Position numbers and translations under genes: made by a program. The notes beneath the pieces are model-generated. The model had not been told where the DNA came from and did no database searches. It saw only the letters and a list, made by a program, of their open reading frames with translations. From Christiangramia sp. OXR-203 (GTDB taxonomy: Bacteria > Bacteroidota > Bacteroidia > Flavobacteriales > Flavobacteriaceae): a stretch of DNA of 64,000 nt. Within the stretch, counting starts at the first letter, position 1. The number at the start of each line of letters is the position of its first letter. Below are positions 16,681 through 23,611 of this stretch, one piece after another. The stretch covers positions 1,984,001-2,048,000 of the forward strand of contig NZ_CP139698.1 of the NCBI RefSeq assembly GCF_034372165.1, written 5' to 3'.

Positions 16681-17250
16681 TTACACAATTTGGTCTAATG
16701 AACTTCTTAGGTTTTTATTCTGTTTTTTATAATTTGAAAGGCTCATCCCTGTTTCGTTCTTAAACTGTTTGGATAGGTAATTAAGGTTGCTGTAATCCAG
16801 AAGCCGACTTATTTCAGTAAAATTAAATTCATTAGACTGAATAAGCTCTTTAACCTTTTCAATTTTCAACTTTATAAAATATTTTTCAACGGTAGTATTT
16901 TCTGTATATGAAAAAATTCTACTCAATCGAATATAATCATATTCAGTTTCCTCAGACAAATAACTGGAAAGTGTACCTGTCTTTTGAACAGGTAGATTTT
17001 CAAACAACCTTAATAGGCTTAATTTGACTCTCTCTACCAGAATTTCATCTGAGCTTTTTAATAATTCAAAACCATTTACTTTAAGAACTTTATCCAGTCT
17101 TTTTGCGTCTTCGATTTTATTATTGCTTTCATAAACAACCCGTCCCAATTCCACATCTTTCACTTCAATCCCTGCCTCACACAATTCATTCCGTACCACC
17201 TTAATACAGCGGTCGCAAACCATATTTTTGATAAATATTTCTACGATCAT
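16681..17250 (-). CDS. AraC-type regulator with N-terminal HMA-like metal site
   Basis: This 189-residue protein joins two units. Residues 1-70 resemble a heavy-metal-associated domain, with IKNMVCDRCIKVVRNEL carrying the M-x-C-x-x-C pair at Cys12 and Cys15 and a ferredoxin-like pattern after it. Residues about 85-185 are an AraC helix-turn-helix domain: LLDYSNLNYLSKQFKNETG and MSLSNYKKQNK. The simplest reading is that copper binding to the CxxC site controls DNA binding. It lies 19 bp after the DUF2911 gene, at the centre of the copper module, and the DUF3347-DUF305-oxidase operon begins 77 bp downstream. Targets are not shown. Confidence 0.85.
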   Translation of the reverse strand: MIVEIFIKNMVCDRCIKVVRNELCEAGIEVKDVELGRVVYESNNKIEDAKRLDKVLKVNGFELLKSSDEILVERVKLSLLRLFENLPVQKTGTLSSYLSEETEYDYIRLSRIFSYTENTTVEKYFIKLKIEKVKELIQSNEFNFTEISRLLDYSNLNYLSKQFKNETGMSLSNYKKQNKNLRSSLDQIV

Positions 17251-17269
17251 AATTTTGTTGTTTTTATTC

Positions 17270-17845
17270 TTAGTCTTCCACCTGGAAAGGAAGTTTTAAA
17301 AGCACCCTCTCCCAGGCCAGGGAAATCTCACCAATATCCTCACCTGTTTTACTTATAGTATAGTCCAGTTCTTCTTGAATATTTTCAAGTTTTTCAGGCT
17401 TTACTTCTACAGTTATAATATTCTTCATAGGATCGTATTCATCTTTTCCATGCTGGTCCCAGTGACTGTTAAACATTACTTTCCAGACATTTTTTCCAGG
17501 GATTGTAAAAAACGCATATTTACCCGCTGGTAAGAGTTTTTCTCCAAGCATAAGGTCTTTATTAGTTTCTAGCCAGGTAACATTATGAGCTCCAGATTGC
17601 CACACAGTATTGTACCCCACCAAACCTCCAAAAACAATCCTGTTACGAACCCTTGGGGAAGAATAATCTATATGTACATGGGCCTCCCCTACCATCGCCA
17701 TAGCACTTTTATGAGGGCTCATTACTTTTTTATTTTTATCTATAGCCTCACTTTTGACTATATCATGTGTTCCATGTTTATGCTCCTGTGCGAAACCGGA
17801 ATAGGCCAGTACACCTATAAATACAGTAATTAATAGTGTTTTCAT
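17270..17845 (-). CDS. DUF2911 secreted protein
   Basis: This 191-residue exported protein has a signal peptide MKTLLITVFIGVLAYSGFAQ. The DUF2911 pattern is HIDYSSPRVRNRIVFGGLV, then VWQSGAHNVTW and LPAGKYAFFTIPG. The function of the family is unknown, and it is widespread in Bacteroidetes. The mature N-terminus is His-rich (EHKHGTHDI), which would suit metal binding. It shares an operon with the HMA-AraC regulator (19 bp gap), so the pair may be a sensing and response unit. Confidence 0.87.
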   Translation of the reverse strand: MKTLLITVFIGVLAYSGFAQEHKHGTHDIVKSEAIDKNKKVMSPHKSAMAMVGEAHVHIDYSSPRVRNRIVFGGLVGYNTVWQSGAHNVTWLETNKDLMLGEKLLPAGKYAFFTIPGKNVWKVMFNSHWDQHGKDEYDPMKNIITVEVKPEKLENIQEELDYTISKTGEDIGEISLAWERVLLKLPFQVED

Positions 17846-18044
17846 TTTTATTTTTTTTATTTAGTTTTGATACGGCTGGCAGAAGAATGAAGTATTATTC
17901 TTCATTAATCCCTGTGATTTTTTTAATATATAGCTGTAAAATCTGCCAAGGGTAATCATTTATATTTTTTTAGGTTAAGGAATAAATTGTAGAGCTGCAA
18001 AAGTGGATAAAAGGATCACTGCAAAGTGGTTGTATTTTTTTCCT

Positions 18045-18653
18045 TTAATTAATTTCTCTATAGATAGAACCACATTTCAGCATTCTTTTTCCGAAATACG
18101 GATTCTTGATTTCCTCTGTTGAACTTAACCACGCTGCCCCTTTATTATTGTTGTACATTGGACAAAAATCCTGGTAGAGTTTTTTATCGGTTCCTGTTAT
18201 AACGATCATACCTAGAACATCCTTGCTCAAAATTTCAAAATGTTCACGCTGTTGGTCAATGGCGCTCGCAGAAATAAGTTCTGCATGCTCCTTTGCATCT
18301 TCAATGATGTCTTTTAACTCCTGCTGTTCCTCTGAAGAATAATTGCTCTTGTCAAAATCCTCAAATTCACCGGCCAATTTACCTCCGGCACTAGCGGCTG
18401 CTTCCTGGTCATCTGCTACTAGAGCATTTTTTATCTGCAGGTAGTTGTCTATGATTACTGATATGCTTTCAGACTGGGATTCACCTATTTTTTTTCCCTT
18501 AAAATCTAATTCAAAAGTATCTCCATTCTGCACCAGACCCTGTTCCCTGTTTTCACTTAATAGGTTTTGATCCCTACTGTTTTCTTTACAGGATATTACA
18601 ATGATGGCCATTAATGTTGCCAAAATGCTGATTTTAAACCTTGGTTTACTCAT
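18045..18653 (-). CDS. DUF3347 lipoprotein, copy 3
   Basis: This 202-residue lipoprotein has a lipobox at VISCKEN near residue 22. It is very close to copy 1 through the whole core, for example SSEEQQELKDIIEDAKEHAE and KLYQDFCPMYNNNKGAAW, pointing to a recent local duplication. The N-terminal linker has diverged completely (DTFELDFKGKKIGESQSE). The end reads NPYFGKRMLKCGSI. It stands alone with about 200 bp on each side and so has its own promoter. Confidence 0.87.
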   Translation of the reverse strand: MSKPRFKISILATLMAIIVISCKENSRDQNLLSENREQGLVQNGDTFELDFKGKKIGESQSESISVIIDNYLQIKNALVADDQEAAASAGGKLAGEFEDFDKSNYSSEEQQELKDIIEDAKEHAELISASAIDQQREHFEILSKDVLGMIVITGTDKKLYQDFCPMYNNNKGAAWLSSTEEIKNPYFGKRMLKCGSIYREIN

Positions 18654-18823
18654 TTTAAATAAATTTAAGTACGTTCTTAATATGATTGTAAATATTGAAA
18701 AAAGCCCCCTTCTAAAGATGAAGAAGGAAACATTGCTGTTTTGACAGGGAACCTATTATTGACTACGGCAAGTTACTGCCGCCCGGACACACGAAAAAAC
18801 AGTTGCACAGAACAATTGAAGGC

Positions 18824-18850
18824 GTCCTGAAAACCTTAGGGTTTCAGGAC
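18824..18850. terminator. 9-bp hairpin after the HYC_CC_PP gene
   Basis: GTCCTGAAA (18824-18832) and TTTCAGGAC (18842-18850) pair perfectly. It lies 22 bp beyond the end of the minus-strand gene at 18873. There is no T run on either side, so it is a weak terminator call. Confidence 0.4.
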
Positions 18851-18872
18851 TAATGTTCCCTCAGAATAAATC

Positions 18873-19271
18873 TCAAATAAGAAATGTAGCGTATAGTACC
18901 GAAATATCCTTAACAATTAAAGGCGGAGCGTAATCATCAAAAGGAGCCGGCTTTTCAGGTGTAAAATAATGCGGGATTAAAAAAGAATATGCAATAGTGA
19001 TAAACAGCTGATCGATTGAGTCATGATTTAGCTGAATATTTTTAAAGTCTTTTTGCCCCTCTACGGTAGTTTTTGTAGTGGAACAGCAATCGCCCTGCAC
19101 TAAGCCTTCGGAAGAAGCCTTTTCCATGCCACAGGTTTTTGCCTTTAAATTAATGGCGGTATCCACCAAATAGTCCCCACAAAAATGCTTGCTTATGGTA
19201 AAAGAAACAGTGGACATCAACATCAAAAAAGATATCAAATGAAGCAGGCTATTTCTAAAAGAATTTTTCAT
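18873..19271 (-). CDS. HYC_CC_PP family protein
   Basis: This protein of about 132 residues carries the three landmarks that name the family: KHFCGDYLV near the N-terminus, DCCSTTKT in the middle, and DDYAPPLIV near the end. One hydrophobic segment lies at residues 8-25 (LLHLISFLMLMSTVSFTI), and a second hydrophobic stretch surrounds FITIAYSFLIPHYF. It is membrane-associated and Bacteroidetes-specific, often found near copper and mercury genes, with no established function. The ATG at 19271 is preferred over an upstream TTG. Confidence 0.82.
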   Translation of the reverse strand: MKNSFRNSLLHLISFLMLMSTVSFTISKHFCGDYLVDTAINLKAKTCGMEKASSEGLVQGDCCSTTKTTVEGQKDFKNIQLNHDSIDQLFITIAYSFLIPHYFTPEKPAPFDDYAPPLIVKDISVLYATFLI

Positions 19272-19845
19272 TTTTATGATAGTACCAAGCAAATATAAAA
19301 AAATAAAATATAAAAAAAGTTGTAATTTTATGGAATAGAGTTATAAAATCATGGATTTAGTAGATTTTTTTTAATTAAATCTATATTATTGAGTAAAGAT
19401 AATTCTTAAATACATAAAGAAGTGTGTAATAAATGTCTGGCGAACTCAGGAATAATTAGAGACTCTGTCGTTTCACTACAGTGTTAGACCTCCCGGATTT
19501 TAACTTAAAATGTAAATTGTTAGAAAGTTTAGCTACCGTTTGAAATACGTAATTGGCTCCTCCGTTCAAATTTACGGGTAGAGACCGTATGAAGCTATTT
19601 TTTTGTTATAGCGAGCAAAGAATATAGTTCATAGGTTGTGTGGGAATAAGAAGGCGCCTTTATCGGCTTAACCTTTTTTCTTTCGTGGTTTCTAAAATTA
19701 TACCTTTTCTTCCATACCTTTTTTGGCAGCTGTTTAAATTGTTATTCCATAATTAGATGGAGAAATTATAGGATACCAATGAATGTGTAAGCTTCCCTTA
19801 AAACCGAACTGTTTAAAAGTAGAATAATTCTTAATTTTAAACAGT
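19272..19845. other. 574-bp intergenic region, probably remnants of element decay
   Basis: No gene or RNA was recognised. The left part is very AT-rich and must contain the promoter of the HYC_CC_PP gene. The right part, from about 19780, leads into an IS3-type transposase start and may include the IS left end, but a terminal inverted repeat cannot be confirmed because the other end is missing. Confidence 0.45.
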
Positions 19846-19962
19846 ATGAAAAAAAGTAAATTTTCCCCTCAGAAGATCTCTAAGATCCTTAAAGAATGCG
19901 ATAATGGTAAAACTGCTGCTGAGATCAGCCGTGAATATGGCATCAGCACAGCTGCTTTCTAT
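19846..19962 (+). pseudogene. IS3-family transposase OrfA, 5' fragment
   Basis: From the ATG at 19846 the frame reads MKKSKFSPQKISKILKECDN and continues AAEISREYGISTAAFY. This is the helix-turn-helix start of an IS3-type OrfA that should continue with KW residues. After 39 codons the match stops and the sequence becomes the antisense of a mobA gene, so the rest of the IS and the rest of mobA were lost in one deletion. It cannot be functional. Confidence 0.75.
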
Positions 19963-20185
19963 ATTCTTAATGATTGCTATTATAGAATTTATTCCTTTTG
20001 AAATAATCTTTTCCAGACTTTCAAATTTAGGTCCTAGATCTTCGTGTGGAGAAATTTGGTTTTTTTCAAAAAAAAGCTAAAATCACATCTACAGATTCTG
20101 TATGTGATTTAGCTACAAATTTTGAATATTCACGAAATCGACGTGCAGTTTTTTTCTTGATGCGGATAGTTGCAAAATTGTCCAT
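19963..20185 (-). pseudogene. BfmA/MobA-like mobilization gene, truncated and frameshifted
   Basis: Read from an ATG at 20185 it gives MDNFATIRIKKKTARRFREY and continues with AKSHTESVDVILAFF. It then hits TGA because a run of T on this strand is one base too long. In the next frame it continues EKNQISPHEDLGPKFESLEK and INSIIAIIKN. The order matches the intact gene at 6057-6446. The 3' half is missing where the IS3 fragment begins. It is the decayed first gene of a second mob operon. Confidence 0.8.
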
Positions 20186-20333
20186 AATTGAAAAGATTTT
20201 CAAGTTTTTGCCGCAAAATATTAACGTTTTACTGGGGTGGGTTCCCAGTCGATTTGCGTCAAAAAAAATAACTTTAATTAATTGAACATCAATAGTTATA
20301 TGGTTTTTGTGGATTTATAACATCGCTCTGCGT

Positions 20334-20380
20334 GTTATCCTCTTGCTATTCCCCCTTTTTGTCCGCCAGGCGGACAAAAA
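20334..20380. other. Candidate oriT core, copy 2
   Basis: The 19-bp block at 20334-20352 is identical to 6601-6619. It is followed by TTTTTGTCCGCC-A-GGCGGACAAAAA (20356-20380), a perfect 12-bp palindrome with a one-base centre. Copy 1 has one more GC pair in the stem, so the palindrome is preserved while its sequence differs. Confidence 0.5.
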
Positions 20381-20452
20381 ATTCATACAATACAGGCTAA
20401 ACGCCAATTTCCATTTTCTTAGAATTCAAGATTCCTTGTGAAATAAATTGAT

Positions 20453-20521
20453 GGATATAGTAAGCAGCGAAAGTCAAAATAATAGGCTCACTATCCGTAA
20501 AAATAAATGCTGAAGATCAGC
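20453..20521. other. Covarying hairpin with invariant loop, oriT region copy 2
   Basis: GGATATAGTAAGC (20453-20465) pairs with GCTCACTATCC (20486-20496), with a two-base bulge and one mismatch, around a loop starting AGCGAAAGTCAAAA as in copy 1. A small hairpin GCTGA-AGA-TCAGC follows at 20509-20521. The stems of the two copies differ in sequence, yet both fold. Confidence 0.5.
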
Positions 20522-20571
20522 CTTTTAAAGATAAGGTTTTTTTACTAAATGAAATTTTCAAAGCATAAAAA

Positions 20572-20599
20572 AAACATCTCTGGTATTTCAGAGATGTTT
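20572..20599 (-). terminator. Strong rho-independent terminator of the second ssb-radC unit
   Basis: AAACATCTCTG (20572-20582) and CAGAGATGTTT (20589-20599) form a perfect 11-bp stem with a 6-nt loop. On the minus strand it is followed by a run of T. It closes the transcript of ssb, radC and the small broken gene. Confidence 0.85.
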
Positions 20600-20619
20600 G
20601 TAATTCTATTTGGTCGAAT

Positions 20620-20816
20620 TCAGATATTAAAAACATAGGTGTTATTATACATATTTCGTATCGCTTCCTCTTCGATAAGCCGTTTAAAATTGAAACCATG
20701 TTCTTTTGCATATCTTCTAATATCATCACCAGATTTAGTTCTACATCCCTTTTGGAATTTTTCAGAAGTCGTTTCTGTGCTTCCTTATTTAAGTTTGAAT
20801 AATTTAGATATATCAT
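20620..20816 (-). pseudogene. Small ICE protein gene, frameshifted
   Basis: It starts MIYLNYSNLNKEAQKRLLKN and then SKRDVE. In the starting frame the protein then becomes unlike a real one. One base over, the other frame reads KSGDDIRRYAKEHGFNFKRL and IEEEAIRNMYNNTYVFNI before a stop at 20620. The pattern fits a one-base loss shortly after the DVE codons. The joined reading is a small acidic protein of a type found beside ssb and radC in Bacteroidetes elements, without known function. A 99-residue reading of the first frame is rejected. Confidence 0.65.
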
Positions 20817-20827
20817 AACTTTTTGGT

Positions 20828-21277
20828 TTAAAGGATTCCACTATCTGCGAAACTAAAATAATCACCATCGGGGGTCAGGATTAAATGGTCCAGGATTTTA
20901 ATATCTAAAAGTTCTCCCGCTTTCCTAATTTTTTCAGTCAGGCGTTTATCTGTTTCGCTGGGCTTTAAAGTTCCCGACGGATGATTATGTGCAATTATCA
21001 AATTTACGCTTAATGACTTTAATACCACGGCAAAAAGGATACGCAGATCTACCAAAGTACCTGTAATTCCACCGGTAAAAACTTCAAAAATGCCCTTCAC
21101 TTTATTGCCGTTATTAAGTAGCATTACTTTAAAACATTCCTGCAGACCGATCTGATCTTTATTCCTTTCATTGTATAATAGTTCCGCAGCGCTTACTGAA
21201 GAAGTTATTTTAGGCGCCTGAGAGATTTTAAAATTTCCCTGATATTTTATCGATATTTCATTAACTTTCGTTTTCAT
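20828..21277 (-). CDS. RadC-like JAB/MPN-domain protein, copy 2
   Basis: This protein of about 149 residues has the same start MKTKVNEISIKYQGNFKISQ and the JAMM motif HNHPSGTLKPSETDKRL as copy 1. Differences include ECFKVMLLNNGNKV for ETFKVMLLNNANKV and SVNLIIAHNHP for SCSVILAHNHP. It is apparently intact although its neighbours in the module have decayed. The ATG at 21277 is used, because the longer TTG reading from 21331 overlaps the conserved hairpin. Confidence 0.88.
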   Translation of the reverse strand: MKTKVNEISIKYQGNFKISQAPKITSSVSAAELLYNERNKDQIGLQECFKVMLLNNGNKVKGIFEVFTGGITGTLVDLRILFAVVLKSLSVNLIIAHNHPSGTLKPSETDKRLTEKIRKAGELLDIKILDHLILTPDGDYFSFADSGIL

Positions 21278-21308
21278 TTGAATCTTATTTAAAGGGTTGA
21301 AATTGAAA

Positions 21309-21346
21309 AAAGAGGGCGTTACCGTGAACAAGTACCCGCCCTCTTT
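21309..21346 (-). terminator. Conserved hairpin between ssb and radC, copy 2
   Basis: AAAGAGGGCG (21309-21318) and CGCCCTCTTT (21337-21346) form a 10-bp stem around TTACCGTGAACAAGTACC. The loop differs by one base from copy 1, and spacing to both genes is preserved. Confidence 0.65.
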
Positions 21347-21355
21347 ATTTTAAAA

Positions 21356-21715
21356 TTACTCGGCTGAATTATTGTCGTTCTTTACGCCTAACAAAAGAAT
21401 TTCACTGGCTACGACTTCGGTAACATATCGCTTCTCTCCTTCTTTGGTTTCATAGGAGCGATTAGTCAATTTACCTTCGATGGCAATTTCTTTTCCGGTT
21501 CCTACATATTTCTCTACAATCTCAGTGATTTTCCCCCATACCACAATATTATGCCATTGGGTTTCCTGTACTTTTTCTCCGTTAGAATTTTTGTAAAATT
21601 CATTGGTTGCAATGGAGAAAGTGGCTAGTTTTTTTCCACTTTCAAAATTTTTAATTTCGGGGGTCTGCCCCACATTTCCGATTAACTGAACTTTGTTTCT
21701 AAGCGTTCTCATCAT
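21356..21715 (-). CDS. ssb: Single-stranded DNA-binding protein, copy 2
   Basis: This 119-residue SSB of ICE type starts MMRTLRNKVQLIGNVGQTPE. The second Met (21712) aligns with the start of copy 1, so either may be used. By eye there are about a dozen differences from copy 1 in the OB-fold core, for example HNIVVWGKITEIV for HNVVTWGKTAEIV. The tail differs fully (GVKNDNNSAE). Like copy 1 it lies just downstream of an imperfect hairpin. It shows that the second module came from a related element rather than from a recent duplication. Confidence 0.92.
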   Translation of the reverse strand: MMRTLRNKVQLIGNVGQTPEIKNFESGKKLATFSIATNEFYKNSNGEKVQETQWHNIVVWGKITEIVEKYVGTGKEIAIEGKLTNRSYETKEGEKRYVTEVVASEILLLGVKNDNNSAE

Positions 21716-21761
21716 TAAAGTTTTAAAGATTTCTAATTGATTTACTTATTATATCCGGAGC

Positions 21762-21899
21762 TTTTCTTTTTTGATGCTGATCCATTTTCAGCATATAGAA
21801 TTAGAGAGGACTTATAAAAGGGCAGACGCAGTCAATCGGCTTATGCAGTCCGGCTAACTTTTATATGCTGGTATTTTGCATTGATAAAAAGGAAGGTAC
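21762..21899. other. Imperfect hairpin upstream of ssb, copy 2
   Basis: The arms run 21762-21804 and 21854-21899 with CAGCATATA (21789-21797) and TATATGCTG (21862-21870) as the strongest stem. They are flanked by CTTTTCTTTTTTG-like and AAAAAGG segments that also pair. The apical region keeps ACTTATAAAA and GGCTTATGCAGTC, as in copy 1. The outer part present in copy 1 has been deleted, leaving the inner 138 nt as the common core. Confidence 0.55.
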
Positions 21900-22076
21900 A
21901 GTATCGGTCAGGTAGGTAAATGGAAAACGATAAAATGAAAAACAAAACGGAAGGAGAATAAATTCTAATAACTCAAATTGCAGCTAACTAATTATTTCCA
22001 GTATAATAAAGTTATCTCTAAGCATTACTTTAAGTTAGAATTAGAAAAATGAATAAGTATATTAGAAATAATGATT

Positions 22077-22805
22077 TTAAGTTTCAGGATCTCTGCTAAA
22101 AATTTTAATCAAATTAAATATCATTACACAAAAAACGACCCATATAAACCCCGCAATGAACCCGCCAAATACGTCTGAAGGATAATGTACTCCAAGATAA
22201 ATCCGGCTTAATCCAATCCCGAGGATTAAAATTGCGAAAATTGTGATCAGAAAAAACTTAATGAATTTATTTATCGGTAAACTGAAGATGAGATATATTA
22301 TAAATCCATAGAATGCCATCGCCATAGTAGCATGGCCACTAGGAAAACTAAGCGTTTCTACTTTAACCAGATGTTCTGAAACAGGTCTAGGTCTATCTAT
22401 TGTTTTTTTTAAAAGTAAATTAGAACCCAGAGCAAGAATCATTACCAAGGCAATTTGAGCTACATATTTCCAACTTTTTAAAATCCAATAAAAGAAAATA
22501 GCACTTAAACTAAACATAATCACATATCCAAGTGTATCCCCAAAATTGGTTATAAATGTAAAAACAGTAGTTATTGCACGAGATCGAAAATCTATAAAAA
22601 AATTAGTGACTGCGGTATCATAATTCGCTAAAACATCAGATTTTAAAAATTCAGTAAGCTCTATAAATAATTTGATCCCCCCTATTACAATGATAGCAGT
22701 AATTAAAGTAGTTATAATATAGGGAAGCTTGTGATCGTATTGTCTAAATTTATTTGAAAGAATTTCTTTTATCTTTCTTAATACGCTAAAAAGTTGTTTT
22801 CGCAT
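22077..22805 (-). CDS. PAP2-family membrane phosphatase 1
   Basis: This 242-residue protein has about six transmembrane helices. The three PAP2 phosphatase motifs are present: KKTIDRPRP, FPSGHATM and SRIYLGVHYPSD. The family includes undecaprenyl pyrophosphatases and lipid A phosphatases (LpxE/LpxF-type), and the active site faces the periplasm. It is divergent from the response regulator gene and shares a 131-bp intergenic region holding one of the 11-bp-spaced repeat sites. A role in envelope lipid dephosphorylation is likely; the exact substrate is not visible. Confidence 0.9.
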   Translation of the reverse strand: MRKQLFSVLRKIKEILSNKFRQYDHKLPYIITTLITAIIVIGGIKLFIELTEFLKSDVLANYDTAVTNFFIDFRSRAITTVFTFITNFGDTLGYVIMFSLSAIFFYWILKSWKYVAQIALVMILALGSNLLLKKTIDRPRPVSEHLVKVETLSFPSGHATMAMAFYGFIIYLIFSLPINKFIKFFLITIFAILILGIGLSRIYLGVHYPSDVFGGFIAGFIWVVFCVMIFNLIKIFSRDPET

Positions 22806-22882
22806 AGTTCAAAATGAATAAATTATAATTAACGTGCAAATTAGGATTCGAATCTAAAGACAAATTGAATTTTCTATATTTA

Positions 22883-22917
22883 CTTTAATATTTCTTTAGA
22901 ATCAACCTCTACCTTTA
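22883..22917 (+). promoter_or_regulatory. CTTTAGATTT-type repeat site 1 (response regulator operon)
   Basis: Repeats CTTTAATATTT at 22883 and CTTTAGAATCA at 22894 are 11 bp apart. A -7-like TACCTTTA begins at 22910, 16 bp after the start of the second repeat. The site also lies upstream of the divergent PAP2 gene and could serve both. Confidence 0.65.
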
Positions 22918-22936
22918 TTCCCTTAACTTTTTAATA

Positions 22937-23611
22937 ATGAAATATCTAATTGCCGAGGATGAAAAAGAATTACAGCAATCTATCGCCACTTATTTGAGTC
23001 ATGAAGCTAATGTGTGTGAAACCGCATCAGATTATCACGAAGCTTCAGAAAAATTAGAACTCTATGAGTACGATATTGTTATCCTGGATATTAACCTAGT
23101 TACTGGGAGCGGACTCGATCTACTCAAAAAACTCAAAAAGCAACAAAAAAAATGTGGCGTGATTATTATTTCAGCAAACAGTTCATTAGATAATAAATTA
23201 GAAGGATTGGATTTGGGTGCAGATGATTACATCACTAAGCCTTTTCATCTTGCCGAACTAAATTCACGCATAAAAGCAGTCCTAAGACGTGGGCAATTTG
23301 GTGGAGATAACACTATAAATTTTCAGGAAATTAAGTTGGACACTATGGCCCGTAGTGCCTATGTAAATGGGAAAGCTATTACACTTACAAGAAAGGAGTA
23401 TGATCTTCTTTTATTCTTTATCACCAATCAGGGAAGAGTTCTATCAAAAGCAATTATTGCAGAACATCTTTGGGGAGACGATAGTGACTTGTTAGATAAT
23501 TTTGATTTTATTTATGTGCACATCAATAATTTGAGAAAAAAACTTACTAAAGAAGGTGCAAAATATATCCAAACGGCCTACGGAAGTGGTTATAAATTCA
23601 TCGCAGATTAA
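22937..23611 (+). CDS. OmpR/PhoB-family response regulator
   Basis: This 224-residue regulator has a receiver domain at 1-115 with acidic AEDEKEL near the start, the phospho-acceptor Asp in DIVILDINLVTGSGLD, and the KPFH lysine switch. The DNA-binding winged helix (about 125-224) includes TRKEYDLLLFFITNQGRVLS and ends YGSGYKFIAD. Proteins of this class bind direct repeats of about 11 bp, which fits the CTTTAGATTT repeat sites found before this gene and six more times up to 33299. It is cotranscribed with the histidine kinase and is probably autoregulated through site 1. Confidence 0.92.
   Translation: MKYLIAEDEKELQQSIATYLSHEANVCETASDYHEASEKLELYEYDIVILDINLVTGSGLDLLKKLKKQQKKCGVIIISANSSLDNKLEGLDLGADDYITKPFHLAELNSRIKAVLRRGQFGGDNTINFQEIKLDTMARSAYVNGKAITLTRKEYDLLLFFITNQGRVLSKAIIAEHLWGDDSDLLDNFDFIYVHINNLRKKLTKEGAKYIQTAYGSGYKFIAD

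Noticed and set aside
20517-20816. A 99-residue protein in a single frame
   Set aside because: Only the first third looks like a protein; a neighbouring frame continues with a clean end. It also runs through the strong terminator at 20572-20599. Called as a frameshifted pseudogene ending at 20620.
23556-23585. Histidine kinase start at GTG 23556
   Set aside because: It would overlap the response regulator by 56 bp and adds residues with no kinase character; a later start is more likely.
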